Source: a bacterium (lineage in GTDB: Bacteria; UBA10199; 2-02-FULL-44-16; JAAZCA01). From it: a stretch of DNA of 33,484 bases. The notes beneath the pieces were generated by a model. The model worked only from the letters and a program-made list of their open reading frames with translations, did no database searches and was not told the DNA's origin. This document shows, piece by piece, positions 1 to 8,592 of this stretch (its first letter is position 1; every line of letters begins with the position of its first letter). Position numbers and translations under genes: made by a program. The stretch is from positions 1-33,484 of the forward strand of contig JBAZOP010000031.1 of NCBI GenBank assembly GCA_041648665.1. The letters are read 5' to 3'.

Positions 1-1
1 G

Positions 2-757
2 CTCGACTTCGGCGAATCATATCGCGATCACAGGCCCGTGATCGCCAAGATCGGCGAGGCGCTGCCGATCACGTTGGCGCTCAACATCATCACCATACTG
101 GTGATCTATCTCATCTCCGTGCCGATCGGCGTGTACTCGGCGCTGAGACCGAGGGGCCTGCTCGACAGGGCGTCGACCGTCTTCTTCATGGCGCTCTATT
201 CGCTCCCCAGCTTCTGGGTTGCGATGATGCTCATAGTCCTGCTCGCGGGCGGAGACTATCTCAACATATTCCCGCTGACCGGGATAATTTCACAGGGCGC
301 GGATGCTCTGCCGTGGTACGGATGGGTCGCCAACGTCTCGTGGCACATGGTCCTTCCCGTCGTCTGCCTCACGTACGGCGGCTTTGCGTTCGTGTCGCGC
401 TTCACCAGGGCCTCCATGCTGGAGGTCATAAGACAGGATTATATAAGGACCGCGCGCGCCAAGGGGTTGCCGGAATGGAAGGTGGCTATAAAGCACGCGC
501 TGAGAAACGCGCTGATACCGCTGCTGACGCTCATGGGCACGCTGCTCCCGGCGCTGCTCGGCGGGAGCGTGATAGTGGAGCAGATATTCTCCATCCCCGG
601 CATGGGGAGGCTGGGGTTCGAGTCCGTTCTCGCGCGCGACTATCCCGTGATCATGGCGATCGCGACGATATCGGCGTTTCTCACGCTGGTGAGCATACTC
701 CTCTCGGACATCATGTACGCGGTGGTGGATCCGAGGATATCGTTCGGGAAGAGATAG
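2..757 (+). CDS. Peptide ABC transporter permease, DppB/OppB family (5' truncated by window edge)
   Basis: Inner membrane permease of a dipeptide/oligopeptide-type ABC importer; it would pair with the second permease that follows. The reading frame is open from base 2, so the true start lies upstream; the ATA/GTG codons near base 38 are internal, because the residues before them (LDFGESYRDHRPV) match the conserved region ahead of the core of this family. Several hydrophobic membrane segments are visible. The cytoplasmic EAA-type coupling loop that docks on the ATPases is clear (DYIRTARAKGLPEWKV followed by HALRNALIPL, about 445-525). A gap of 17 bases separates it from the next permease. The substrate-binding protein is not in the window and may lie upstream. 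Substrate (di-, oligopeptide or other) cannot be told from the permease. Confidence 0.93.
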   Translation, partial: LDFGESYRDHRPVIAKIGEALPITLALNIITILVIYLISVPIGVYSALRPRGLLDRASTVFFMALYSLPSFWVAMMLIVLLAGGDYLNIFPLTGIISQGADALPWYGWVANVSWHMVLPVVCLTYGGFAFVSRFTRASMLEVIRQDYIRTARAKGLPEWKVAIKHALRNALIPLLTLMGTLLPALLGGSVIVEQIFSIPGMGRLGFESVLARDYPVIMAIATISAFLTLVSILLSDIMYAVVDPRISFGKR

Positions 758-774
758 CCGAAGGCTGAAGAGAT

Positions 775-1767
775 ATGATCGCTTCGCAGAGATATTCGAT
801 GCTGGTGTGGCGCCAGTTCGCAAAGAGCCGGCTCGCGGTCGTATGCCTCTGCTTCATCGTCCTGCTTGCGCTGGTCGCCGTATTTGCGCCCGTCATCGCC
901 AACGACCGGCCCATCATTCTCCGGCATGAGGGCAGGTGGTCCATGCCGGCCGTCAAGCTGCCGCCGGATCTGGTGGGTGTGGACTGGGACGCGATGGAGG
1001 CAGTCCCCTCGGAAGGCACCTGGATGCTGCGCGCTCCGGTCAGGTACAGGCCGGGCTCGTACGACCTGGACGCGGTGCTCTCGCCCCCTTCCGCAAAACA
1101 CCTGCTCGGGACCGACGGCGACGGCCGCGACGTGGCGGCCCAGCTCGTGTGGGGCTCGCGCGCCTCCCTATCGGTCGGCCTTGTGGCGGTCGGCATCGCG
1201 GTGGCCATAGGGCTCGTGCTGGGGCTCATGGCCGGGTTCTACGGAGGGGCGATCGACATCGTCATCTCCAGGCTCATAGAGGTGATGATCTGCTTCCCCA
1301 CGTTCTTCCTCATCCTCACCGTGCTCGCCTTCGTGGGGCCTTCCATCTATAACATCATGCTGGTGATAGGGATCACCGGATGGACCGGCGTGGCGAGGCT
1401 GGTGCGCGGCGAATGCTTAAAACTCCGCAGGCGCGAATTCGTGGTCGCGGCGGAGGTCTCCGGGGCGCGCAACTGGAGGATCATGTGGAGGCACATGCTT
1501 CCGAACGCGCTGGCGCCGGTGCTCGTCTCGGCAACCTTCGGCGTGGCCGGCGCGATACTGGTCGAGGCCTCGCTGTCGTTCCTGGGCTTCGGCGTGCCTC
1601 CCTCCGAACCCAGCTGGGGCAGCATGCTCTCGCAGGCGCAGCAGTTCATGGACATAGCCTGGTGGTTGACTTTGATACCCGGCTTTGCGATTTTCGCGAC
1701 CATCACGGCCTACAATCTCGTAGGCGAGGCCTTGCGGGATGCGATCGATCCCAACCTGAGGACGTAG
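775..1767 (+). CDS. Peptide ABC transporter permease, DppC/OppC family
   Basis: Second inner membrane permease of the importer, 330 residues. The N-terminus has the OppC-type cytoplasmic stretch ahead of a first membrane helix (residues about 20-40). A long periplasmic insertion follows (about 45-110), ending in the family motif HLLGTDGDGRDV. Five more hydrophobic segments follow. The EAA coupling loop is EFVVAAEVSGARNWRI plus HMLPNALAPVL (about 222-250), and the family feature EASLSFLGFGVPPSEPSWG is close behind. The stop codon TAG abuts the ATG of the next gene, which points to translational coupling. The extra-long periplasmic loop is seen in some OppC homologues; no defect is visible. Confidence 0.94.
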   Translation: MIASQRYSMLVWRQFAKSRLAVVCLCFIVLLALVAVFAPVIANDRPIILRHEGRWSMPAVKLPPDLVGVDWDAMEAVPSEGTWMLRAPVRYRPGSYDLDAVLSPPSAKHLLGTDGDGRDVAAQLVWGSRASLSVGLVAVGIAVAIGLVLGLMAGFYGGAIDIVISRLIEVMICFPTFFLILTVLAFVGPSIYNIMLVIGITGWTGVARLVRGECLKLRRREFVVAAEVSGARNWRIMWRHMLPNALAPVLVSATFGVAGAILVEASLSFLGFGVPPSEPSWGSMLSQAQQFMDIAWWLTLIPGFAIFATITAYNLVGEALRDAIDPNLRT

Positions 1768-2757
1768 ATGACCCTTCTCTCGGTAAAAGATCTCAAGACC
1801 CACTTCTTCACGGACGCCGGCGTGGTCCGCGCGGTCGACGGGGTGAGCTTTGATCTGGAGCGCGGCGCTGCGCTGGGCCTCGTCGGGGAGAGCGGGTGTG
1901 GAAAGAGCATGATGTCGCTCTCGCTCATGAGGCTCGTGCCCGATCCGCCGGGCAGGATCGTCTCGGGCGGAGTCATGTTCCAGCTGACGCAGAGCGGCGG
2001 GCCGATCGACCTGCTCAAACTCAGCGAAAAACAGATGAGGACGGTCCGAGGCAAGAGACTCGCGATGATCTTCCAGGAGCCGATGACCTCGCTGAATCCG
2101 GTCTACACGATAGGTGACCAGATCGCGGAGGCGGTCTCGCTCCACGACGGCGGTTCGCGCGTGAGCGTGAAAAGCCGCGTGATCGAGATGCTCTCGCTGG
2201 TCGGCATGCCGACGCCCGAGCGGCGCATGAAGGACTACCCGCACCAGCTCTCGGGGGGCATGCGTCAGCGCGTCATGATCGCCATGGCGCTCTCCTGCAG
2301 GCCCGACATCCTTATCGCGGACGAGCCGACCACCGCGCTCGACGTCACCATCCAGGCGCAGATACTGGACCTCATCAAGAGGCTCCAGTCCGAGCTCGGC
2401 ATGGCGCTCATCCTCGTGACGCACGACCTCGGCGTGGTCGCGGAGACGGCGAAGAGGGTCATCGTGATGTATGCGGGCCGCTTCGTGGAAGAGGGGACGG
2501 TGGAACAGATATTCAGCGAACCGATGCATCCCTACACGCAGGGGCTGCTCCGTGCGATCCCGCCGCTGGCCCGCAAGCGCCTGGGCGAGAGGTTCTCCAC
2601 CATTCCCGGGAGCGTGCCGAACCTGGCCGGGTTGCCTCGGGGTTGCGCCTTCGCAGACCGCTGCCCCAAGGTGCAGGAGCGCTGCCGCAGGGAAGAGGTG
2701 CCGGCCGATCCGTGCAAGGTGGGAAGGCTGGCGAGGTGTTTTTACGCGGGGAGATGA
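1768..2757 (+). CDS. Peptide ABC transporter ATP-binding protein, DppD/OppD family
   Basis: Cytoplasmic ATPase of the peptide importer, 329 residues. Walker A is GESGCGKSM (the usual Thr/Ser after GKS is Met here), the signature is LSGGMRQRV, Walker B is ILIADEPTTALD and the switch histidine is in LVTHDLG. The C-terminal extension typical of the peptide subfamily is present: PYTQGLLRAIP, then a cysteine cluster CAFADRCPKVQERC, and one more Cys near the end. The Cys-rich tail is characteristic of DppD/OppD proteins. It starts directly after the stop of the upstream permease and ends 12 bases before the next ATPase gene. It probably forms a heterodimer with the next gene product. Confidence 0.95.
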   Translation: MTLLSVKDLKTHFFTDAGVVRAVDGVSFDLERGAALGLVGESGCGKSMMSLSLMRLVPDPPGRIVSGGVMFQLTQSGGPIDLLKLSEKQMRTVRGKRLAMIFQEPMTSLNPVYTIGDQIAEAVSLHDGGSRVSVKSRVIEMLSLVGMPTPERRMKDYPHQLSGGMRQRVMIAMALSCRPDILIADEPTTALDVTIQAQILDLIKRLQSELGMALILVTHDLGVVAETAKRVIVMYAGRFVEEGTVEQIFSEPMHPYTQGLLRAIPPLARKRLGERFSTIPGSVPNLAGLPRGCAFADRCPKVQERCRREEVPADPCKVGRLARCFYAGR

Positions 2758-2769
2758 CGAGCAGAGTTT

Positions 2770-3792
<1,023 letters not shown>

Positions 3793-3814
3793 CACGGCAC
3801 AGGAGGAGGCATCC

Positions 3815-4315
3815 ATGAGAAGGATCATCATTTCGGCGGCAGCCGCAGCAGCGATAGCTTTCATGGCGACCGGCGCGCTGGCGAAGAAGACCCAGGTCTT
3901 TCGCGCGGCCGGGGGCACGAACGTGGCGCCGGTCGGTCTCTCGATCGACGCGAGCTACGACCAGCGCTTCGACGGCTTCATCCCGGGGTACAAGGTCATC
4001 AATGTGGCGATGATCAACCAGTCGTTCAACATCATCTACCTCGACCCTGAGAAGGACCGCTGGAGCGTGAAGTTCGCCGGGAAGTCGAAGCCCGTGATCG
4101 CGACACACGATCTCAGGCGCTCTGACCCGAAGGCGTGGTCGGAGCTTCCTGAGAAGACCAAGAACCTGCTCGCATATCCGCTCTTCCTCCCTGTGGGCGC
4201 AAGGCAGGTGATCGACGTCTTTGTGCCCGATACGGTCGATGTGGCGGCCTTCAACGAGGTGAGCATCTATCTCAAGTCGCTCGACGCCAGGATCGAGATA
4301 CTTGCCAGACAGTGA
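3815..4315 (+). CDS. Exported hypothetical protein
   Basis: A 166-residue protein I do not recognise. The N-terminus is a clear Sec signal peptide: two Arg, an Ala/Ile-rich core and an ALA cleavage site (about residue 23). The mature part is soluble, about 140 residues, with alternating hydrophobic residues that suggest beta structure, and it has no cysteines. A ribosome binding site (AGGAGG) lies just upstream of the ATG. Its stop overlaps the start of the patatin gene (TGATG), so the two are probably co-translated. A periplasmic location is inferred from the signal peptide; function is unknown. Confidence 0.8.
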   Translation: MRRIIISAAAAAAIAFMATGALAKKTQVFRAAGGTNVAPVGLSIDASYDQRFDGFIPGYKVINVAMINQSFNIIYLDPEKDRWSVKFAGKSKPVIATHDLRRSDPKAWSELPEKTKNLLAYPLFLPVGARQVIDVFVPDTVDVAAFNEVSIYLKSLDARIEILARQ

Positions 4316-5697
4316 TGGGGATCACGATAGTCCAGAGAAGCGACCTGGCCAGGGCCAGGACCCGCGCGAGCAGGGCGCTCATCCTCGCGGGCGGCGCCAT
4401 CACCGGAGGTTCGTTCATGGCAGGGGGCCTCAAGGCCTTGAACGACTACCTCGTGGGCTCGGGAGTCAACGATTTCGACATATTCGTTGGGATAAGCTCC
4501 GGCAGCATACTCGCGGCGCCGCTGGCCGGAGGGATCTCGCCCGAGTCGATGCTCAAAAGCCTGGACGGCACCTCCCGCCACTTCTCCCAGCTCACGGCAT
4601 GGCATTGCTACAGGCCCAACATCTCGGAGATCGTATCCAGGCCGATCAGCTTCTTCCTCGGCGCGGCCATGTGGCTGCCCGGCGGCATAGTCCGCCTGGC
4701 GCAGCGCCACGGCGAGTGGAGGAAGGGGATGCTGGGTTCGATCTGGCAATTCGTGCTCGAGCCTTCAAAACAAAATTACGACGACCTCATGGGGCCGCTG
4801 CTCAAGGTGCTGGCTGAGGGCGATCTGCCGTCGCTCTTCGCATTGCTGCCCTCCGGGCTCTTCGACAACAGCCCGATAGAGGCCTACATCCGCGAGAACA
4901 TAGAGAAGAACGGGCTGACCAACGATTTCGACGAGACGCTCAAATACACGGGCAAGAGGCTCTACATATCGGCGGTGCGGCTCGACGGCGCGCGCAGGGT
5001 CGTCTTCGGCCCGGGCGAGGAGACGGGGCTCACCATCTCCGAGGCGATCCAGGCATCGACCGCGCTGCCCGGGTTCTACAAACCTGCGCGCATAGGCGGG
5101 GTCGACTACGTGGACGGCGGCGTGCAGGAGACCGCGAACATCGACACCGCGGTGGACAGGGGGGCGAAGCTCATCGTCTGCTACAACCCGTTTCGCCCCT
5201 ACGACCCGGAGCAGTTCGTGGAGGGAATGAGCCGTCGCCGCAGGAGCGGGAAGAGGCTTGCGACCGACGGCATCGCCACCGTGCTCAACCAGATACTCAG
5301 GGCCTTCTTCCACGCCAGGCTCGCGGTTGCGCTCAAACGCTTCCGCGACGATCCTTCCTTCGACGGCGACATAATACTCATCGAGCCCAGGGCGAACGAC
5401 GAGGCGTTCTTCTCGCTCAACCCGCTGCTCCTCAGGAACCGGATCGCGGCTGCCAGGTTGGGTTTCATCTCTGCGCGGAGCTCCATAGAGGAGCGCTTCG
5501 ACGAGATATCCGGTATCATGGCCGCATACGGGGTCGAGATGAACAGGGAGGGAGTGAACAAGAAGTACGAGAAGATTGCACAGCCCGGGGCCAGCGAGCG
5601 CGAGATACAGAGGCTGCTCGAGGGGCGCGAGAAGAGGGCCAAGGCCAGGGTTGAGGCCAGGGCCAAGGCCAAGAAGAAGAAGAGGGCGTCGAGATGA
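4315..5697 (+). CDS. Patatin-like phospholipase family protein
   Basis: Predicted lipid acyl hydrolase with a Ser-Asp dyad, 460 residues. The glycine-rich oxyanion region is GGAITGGSFMAGG (about residues 26-38). The nucleophile elbow GISSG places Ser61 as the nucleophile, and DGG at Asp267 supplies the second catalytic residue. The family-typical phrase EAIQASTALPGFYKP precedes it. No signal peptide is seen, so it is probably cytoplasmic or membrane-associated. The C-terminus (last about 45 residues) is a highly basic Lys/Arg/Ala helix, an unusual tail that could bind membrane or nucleic acid. The start could be GTG at 4312 or ATG at 4315; both overlap the upstream stop. Its stop overlaps xseA by four bases (ATGA). 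Confidence 0.9.
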   Translation: MGITIVQRSDLARARTRASRALILAGGAITGGSFMAGGLKALNDYLVGSGVNDFDIFVGISSGSILAAPLAGGISPESMLKSLDGTSRHFSQLTAWHCYRPNISEIVSRPISFFLGAAMWLPGGIVRLAQRHGEWRKGMLGSIWQFVLEPSKQNYDDLMGPLLKVLAEGDLPSLFALLPSGLFDNSPIEAYIRENIEKNGLTNDFDETLKYTGKRLYISAVRLDGARRVVFGPGEETGLTISEAIQASTALPGFYKPARIGGVDYVDGGVQETANIDTAVDRGAKLIVCYNPFRPYDPEQFVEGMSRRRRSGKRLATDGIATVLNQILRAFFHARLAVALKRFRDDPSFDGDIILIEPRANDEAFFSLNPLLLRNRIAAARLGFISARSSIEERFDEISGIMAAYGVEMNREGVNKKYEKIAQPGASEREIQRLLEGREKRAKARVEARAKAKKKKRASR

Positions 5698-7058
5698 GGA
5701 AGCAGCTCGATATATTCTCCGGCGACGAACCCGCGGAGGCCGGCGGCAGGAAGGGATCCAAAGCGCCCAGGAAGAAGCGCGTCGGGCCCAGCCGCGGCCG
5801 AGAGGTGAAGAAGGCGCCGATGATCGTGGATTCGTACACGCCGGAGTCTCCGGTCCCCGGTCGCAATGAGCTTCCCCATATTCACACCATCTCCGAGATC
5901 ACCGAGCGGATTAAAAACCACCTCGAGGCTGAGTTCGTTGACGTGTGGGTGACCGGCGAGGTCACGGACTTCCGGGGCCGCAAGGGCCCGCACATGTATT
6001 TCGCCCTCAAGGACGAGAAGAGCCGGATCAGCGCGATAATCTTCGGCGCAAACGGCAGGCTCCCGTTCGAGCTCGTCGACGGGCAGAAGCTCATCTGTCG
6101 CGGCAGGCTCAACGTCTACGAGCCCAAGGGCGCCTATTCGCTGATAGTGGACCCGGCGCATTGCGAGCCCGAGGGGATCGGTGCGCTCAAGCTCGCATTC
6201 GAACAGCTCAAGAAGAAGCTCGCCGCGGAGGGGCTCTTCGATCCTGCGCGCAAGAGGCCGATACCGTATCTCCCTCGCAGGATCGGCATCGTCACCGCGC
6301 CACAGGGCGCTGCGATCCGCGACCTCATCCACGTGCTCACGCGCCGCTTCCCGAACATCGAGATACTGCTGCACCCGGCGCGAGTGCAGGGCGAGGGGGC
6401 GGGCGCCGAGATAGCCGCTGCGATTGAGGCGATGAACCTGATCCCTGACATCGACGTCCTGATCGTCGGCCGCGGCGGCGGATCCATGGAGGACCTCTGG
6501 TGTTTCAACGAGGAGGTCGTGGCGCGCGCCATCGCGGCATCTAAGATTCCGGTCATCTCAGCGGTGGGCCACGAGATCGACTTCACTATCGCTGACTTCG
6601 TCGCCGACCTCCGAGCTGCGACACCCTCTGCGGCCGCTGAGCTCGCGGTGCCTGTGCGCGACGACCTTGCGCGCGCGATCGGCGAGACCAGGGGAAGGCT
6701 CGCACAGGGGCTCCGGCGCCTGGTCGAGAGAAAATATCTGGAGCTGAAGCGGATCGAGGGGAGGATGGCGGATCCAACCCGCCGATTCCCGGATCTGATC
6801 CAGCGCGTGGACGGGCTGAGGCAGAGGATGATCTACTCGCTCAACGTGAAGGCAAAGAGCCTTGAGCAGAATCTTTCCAAACTTTCATCCAATCTCGAAC
6901 ATCTGTCCCCGCTCGGAGTCCTCGCCAAGGGTTACGCCGTGATCGAGGGCCCGGACGGCCTGGCGGTGCGCGATTCCTCAAAACTCAATCTCGGCGATTC
7001 CCTCGGCCTCCGCTTCCACAAAGGCTCCGCCTCCGCCAAGGTCACCAAAATTCAATAG
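5694..7058 (+). CDS. xseA: Exodeoxyribonuclease VII large subunit
   Basis: Large subunit of exonuclease VII, which degrades single-stranded DNA with XseB. An OB-fold for ssDNA binding (about residues 62-160, with VWVTGEVTDF and GPHMYFALKD) is followed by the catalytic domain (RIGIVTAPQGAAIRDL, VGRGGGSMEDLWCFNEE, ISAVGHEIDFTIADFVADLRAATPSAAAEL). A coiled-coil part comes next, and the conserved C-terminus is LSPLGVLAKGYAVI. There is a basic N-terminal extension of about 60 residues ahead of the OB-fold. It starts inside the patatin stop (ATGA). The small subunit gene lies 10.7 kb away. The last codons (7017-7049) recur in frame at 10813-10845, so the 3' end was probably supplied or duplicated by an insertion event. 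Confidence 0.97.
   Translation: MRKQLDIFSGDEPAEAGGRKGSKAPRKKRVGPSRGREVKKAPMIVDSYTPESPVPGRNELPHIHTISEITERIKNHLEAEFVDVWVTGEVTDFRGRKGPHMYFALKDEKSRISAIIFGANGRLPFELVDGQKLICRGRLNVYEPKGAYSLIVDPAHCEPEGIGALKLAFEQLKKKLAAEGLFDPARKRPIPYLPRRIGIVTAPQGAAIRDLIHVLTRRFPNIEILLHPARVQGEGAGAEIAAAIEAMNLIPDIDVLIVGRGGGSMEDLWCFNEEVVARAIAASKIPVISAVGHEIDFTIADFVADLRAATPSAAAELAVPVRDDLARAIGETRGRLAQGLRRLVERKYLELKRIEGRMADPTRRFPDLIQRVDGLRQRMIYSLNVKAKSLEQNLSKLSSNLEHLSPLGVLAKGYAVIEGPDGLAVRDSSKLNLGDSLGLRFHKGSASAKVTKIQ
7016..7048 (+). repeat. Left copy of duplicated xseA 3' end (attL-like direct repeat)
   Basis: This 33-base stretch inside the end of xseA matches 10812-10844 in the same orientation at 29 of 33 positions by hand alignment. 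The right copy also keeps the reading frame and a stop codon. The pair brackets a 3.8-kb segment of different character. A duplicated gene 3' end is typical of elements that integrate at a gene terminus and restore it. No integrase gene is visible inside, so attachment-site status is inference. Confidence 0.6.
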
Positions 7059-7062
7059 GAAC

Positions 7063-7156
7063 CAGTCCGCGTCCGCAGTTCAAAAGGGGACAGTCCGCGT
7101 CCGCAGTTCAAGAGGGGACAGTCCGCGGCCGCAGTTCAAAAGGGGACAGTCCGCGG
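7063..7156. repeat. Tandem repeat, three 28-bp units plus a 10-bp partial unit
   Basis: Units at 7063-7090, 7091-7118 and 7119-7146, then 10 bases of a fourth unit. Each unit begins CAGTCCGCG, contains CCGCAGTTCAA and ends AGGGGA. Units differ at one or two positions (AAAAG/AAGAG and GCGTCC/GCGGCC). It starts four bases after the xseA stop. The GGGGACAGTCC part has an inverted relative downstream, GGCCTGTCCCC (7187-7197), a pattern seen in dispersed palindromic repeats of many genomes. Confidence 0.85.
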
Positions 7157-7246
7157 CAGACTGAGGATACTTGTGATACATTAGCGGCCTGTCCCCGGTT
7201 AGACCTTTGATGTTATTCTGAACGATAGCGAAGAATCCCGTTGAGA

Positions 7247-7501
7247 CAGCGATTTCGGTCCTTTCCTCCGTCGACTGGCGCGCTCGCCTCGCTACTCGTC
7301 GCGAAAAGATCGCTGGTTTCCTGACATCATATTAATACTGTCGGCACGAGTTCGGTGTCCTCCCCTGTCGGCCCCGAACTCGTGAAACCAATCGATCTTT
7401 TCGCTTTCTCATACGCTCGTTCTCGCATCCCGAGCACTCGACTCCACGAGTGCTCGGGATGAGCGCCTTTAGGTCTCCTCCGGAAAAGCCCGAAATCGCT
7501 G
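7247..7501 (+). repeat. Structured repeat element A (nested and branched inverted repeats)
   Basis: Four stems are seen directly. The outer arms 7247-7266 and 7482-7501 pair at 18 of 20 positions. The second stem, 7301-7320 with 7384-7404, is about 20 bp with one irregularity. Inside it is a perfect 11-bp hairpin (7345-7355 with 7374-7384). On the right shoulder is a perfect 15-bp hairpin with a 6-base loop (7426-7440 with 7447-7461). Unpaired stretches between stems include CTCGCTACTCGTCG (7288-7301) and CTCATACGCTCGT (7408-7420), both shared with element B at 8629-8870 on the other strand, although the stems have different sequences. It may act as folded RNA or folded single-stranded DNA; no protein is encoded. 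Confidence 0.8.
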
Positions 7502-7564
7502 GGCTGCCTAGCTTTGCGCCAAGCTCTTTATATTATTGACGGAGGGTTGGGATGGGGTAGGGTA

Positions 7565-7593
7565 TTCAGGAAATTTTCAGCGAGGCCTATAAT
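7565..7593 (+). promoter_or_regulatory. Putative promoter of the AT-rich cassette
   Basis: A perfect TATAAT at 7588-7593 has a weak -35 (TTCAGG, 7565-7570) at 17-base spacing. It would give a leader of about 65 bases before the ATG at 7665. Confidence 0.45.
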
Positions 7594-7664
7594 CGCAGCG
7601 GCGTGCCGTGCAAGGTGTGTGGGGGATAGTGGAGCATACGGACGTGATAAAAAGGGGGAATTTT

Positions 7665-7853
7665 ATGAAGAAAGTTAAGATTCTTGATGAGGCTGGCAAG
7701 GGAAAGCTGGAGGGGATTCTCAATGACGAATTGGAGCGCTTATCTAAGGACGGAAAGAATGTTGTTGATATAAAAATGAGTGCTTTTTATTCGACTGATT
7801 CAGATGAGTATGAGCGTGAAATATATGCGGCCATGATTATTTATGAGGAATAA
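7665..7853 (+). CDS. Small protein resembling the Cse60 family
   Basis: A 62-residue acidic protein. Start ATG at 7665 is chosen because AAAGGGGGA lies just upstream; an in-frame GTG further up has no such site. The pattern of KVKILDEAGKG, then a helix ELERLSKDGKNVVDIKMS and the end REIYAAMIIYEE resembles the small Cse60-type proteins known first from Bacillus sporulation genes (from memory, not searched). The ending strand AMIIYEE and the central VVDIK are the main points of likeness. It is first of two genes in an AT-rich cassette bracketed by the inverted structured elements. Base composition is clearly lower in GC than the backbone, which suggests transfer. Function unknown. Confidence 0.7.
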   Translation: MKKVKILDEAGKGKLEGILNDELERLSKDGKNVVDIKMSAFYSTDSDEYEREIYAAMIIYEE

Positions 7854-7938
7854 GGGTCTAATCGATGTTTGCAATATGAATTCTGGGGCCAGCTCAATAT
7901 GTCCGTGAAATTAACTTTTGTGTAACTGGGAGTGTGTT

Positions 7939-8592
7939 ATGAAGAAAAAAATTAAACATCTTAGTACATCGTTACCTCCGGTTAAATTATATGCAGATGA
8001 TATTGATTTCATTGTGAGTAATATAAAAACAGTATGTTCAGAGCTCAAATTTTCAGATTCATGTAATGAATACGATTCATTTGACGATTTGAAACTCAAT
8101 AATGGTTCAAAAATAAAAGAAATTAGCATTTGTGGGCGAGATAAAGATTGCTATGCATATATAGCAGTAGAGGTGGAAAAATATGGAATTTATCTTTATT
8201 CAAATCGTGACACGCCCACATTTGCTGGTGTGTGGTTTGCGCTGAAGGATTATTTGAAACGCAAATCCGGTTGGTATTCAAGATTTCTGAATATTTGGTT
8301 CTGGGCATTTTTCTCTTGGGTCTTGTTAATTATTTTACTTACTTCATCAAAAGCATCACTGAAAGTGACATACCTAGCTTATATTGTTTTAAGTGTTTCG
8401 TTTTTCTTTCTTGTTATGTCTGCATTAATAAAGTGGAAGGGCTCAACCGTTTATCTTGAAAAAAAATATAAAATCCTTGGGTTTTGGGAAAAAAATAGAG
8501 ACCAGGTTATTAGTTTAGTGTCCGTGGGAATTATTGTTGCGTTGATCGAATCCCTGCTAAGATTTTTGCCCAAGGTTTTATCCGGAGAATAA
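7939..8592 (+). CDS. Hypothetical membrane protein with three predicted TM segments
   Basis: A 217-residue protein that I do not recognise. Start ATG at 7939 is preceded by GGGAG at suitable distance; an upstream in-frame TTG/ATG option would add seven residues. About 110 N-terminal residues are soluble and probably cytoplasmic. Two hydrophobic segments follow (residues about 118-137, FWAFFSWVLLIILL, and about 143-165, YLAYIVLSVSFFFLVMSAL), and a third is near the C-terminus (VISLVSVGIIVALIESLLRFL). The gene is strongly AT-rich with AAA/ATT-rich codon use unlike the flanking GC-rich genes, so it was probably acquired. It lies 85 bases after the small Cse60-like gene and may be co-transcribed. 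Soluble domain plus membrane segments is a layout seen in effector proteins, but there is no direct evidence for that here. Confidence 0.75.
   Translation: MKKKIKHLSTSLPPVKLYADDIDFIVSNIKTVCSELKFSDSCNEYDSFDDLKLNNGSKIKEISICGRDKDCYAYIAVEVEKYGIYLYSNRDTPTFAGVWFALKDYLKRKSGWYSRFLNIWFWAFFSWVLLIILLTSSKASLKVTYLAYIVLSVSFFFLVMSALIKWKGSTVYLEKKYKILGFWEKNRDQVISLVSVGIIVALIESLLRFLPKVLSGE

Larger units (their letters stand above)
7059..7664. other. Long non-coding stretch after xseA
   Basis: No credible gene is seen over about 600 bases. In order it holds the 28-bp tandem repeat, a relative of the widespread dispersed motif ATTCTGAACGATAGCGAAGAATC (7214-7237), the large structured element A (7247-7501), and a promoter with a perfect -10 ahead of the small gene at 7665. 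Short open frames here overlap the palindromes and have no recognisable product. Confidence 0.7.

Noticed and set aside
7063..7156. Possible CRISPR array
   Set aside because: The 28-bp units follow each other directly with no unique spacers and there are only three units; no cas genes are near.
7201..7520. Elements A and B as integron attC sites
   Set aside because: They are palindromic and flank genes, but no GTTRRRY/RYYYAAC core pair fits the ends and no integron integrase is present.
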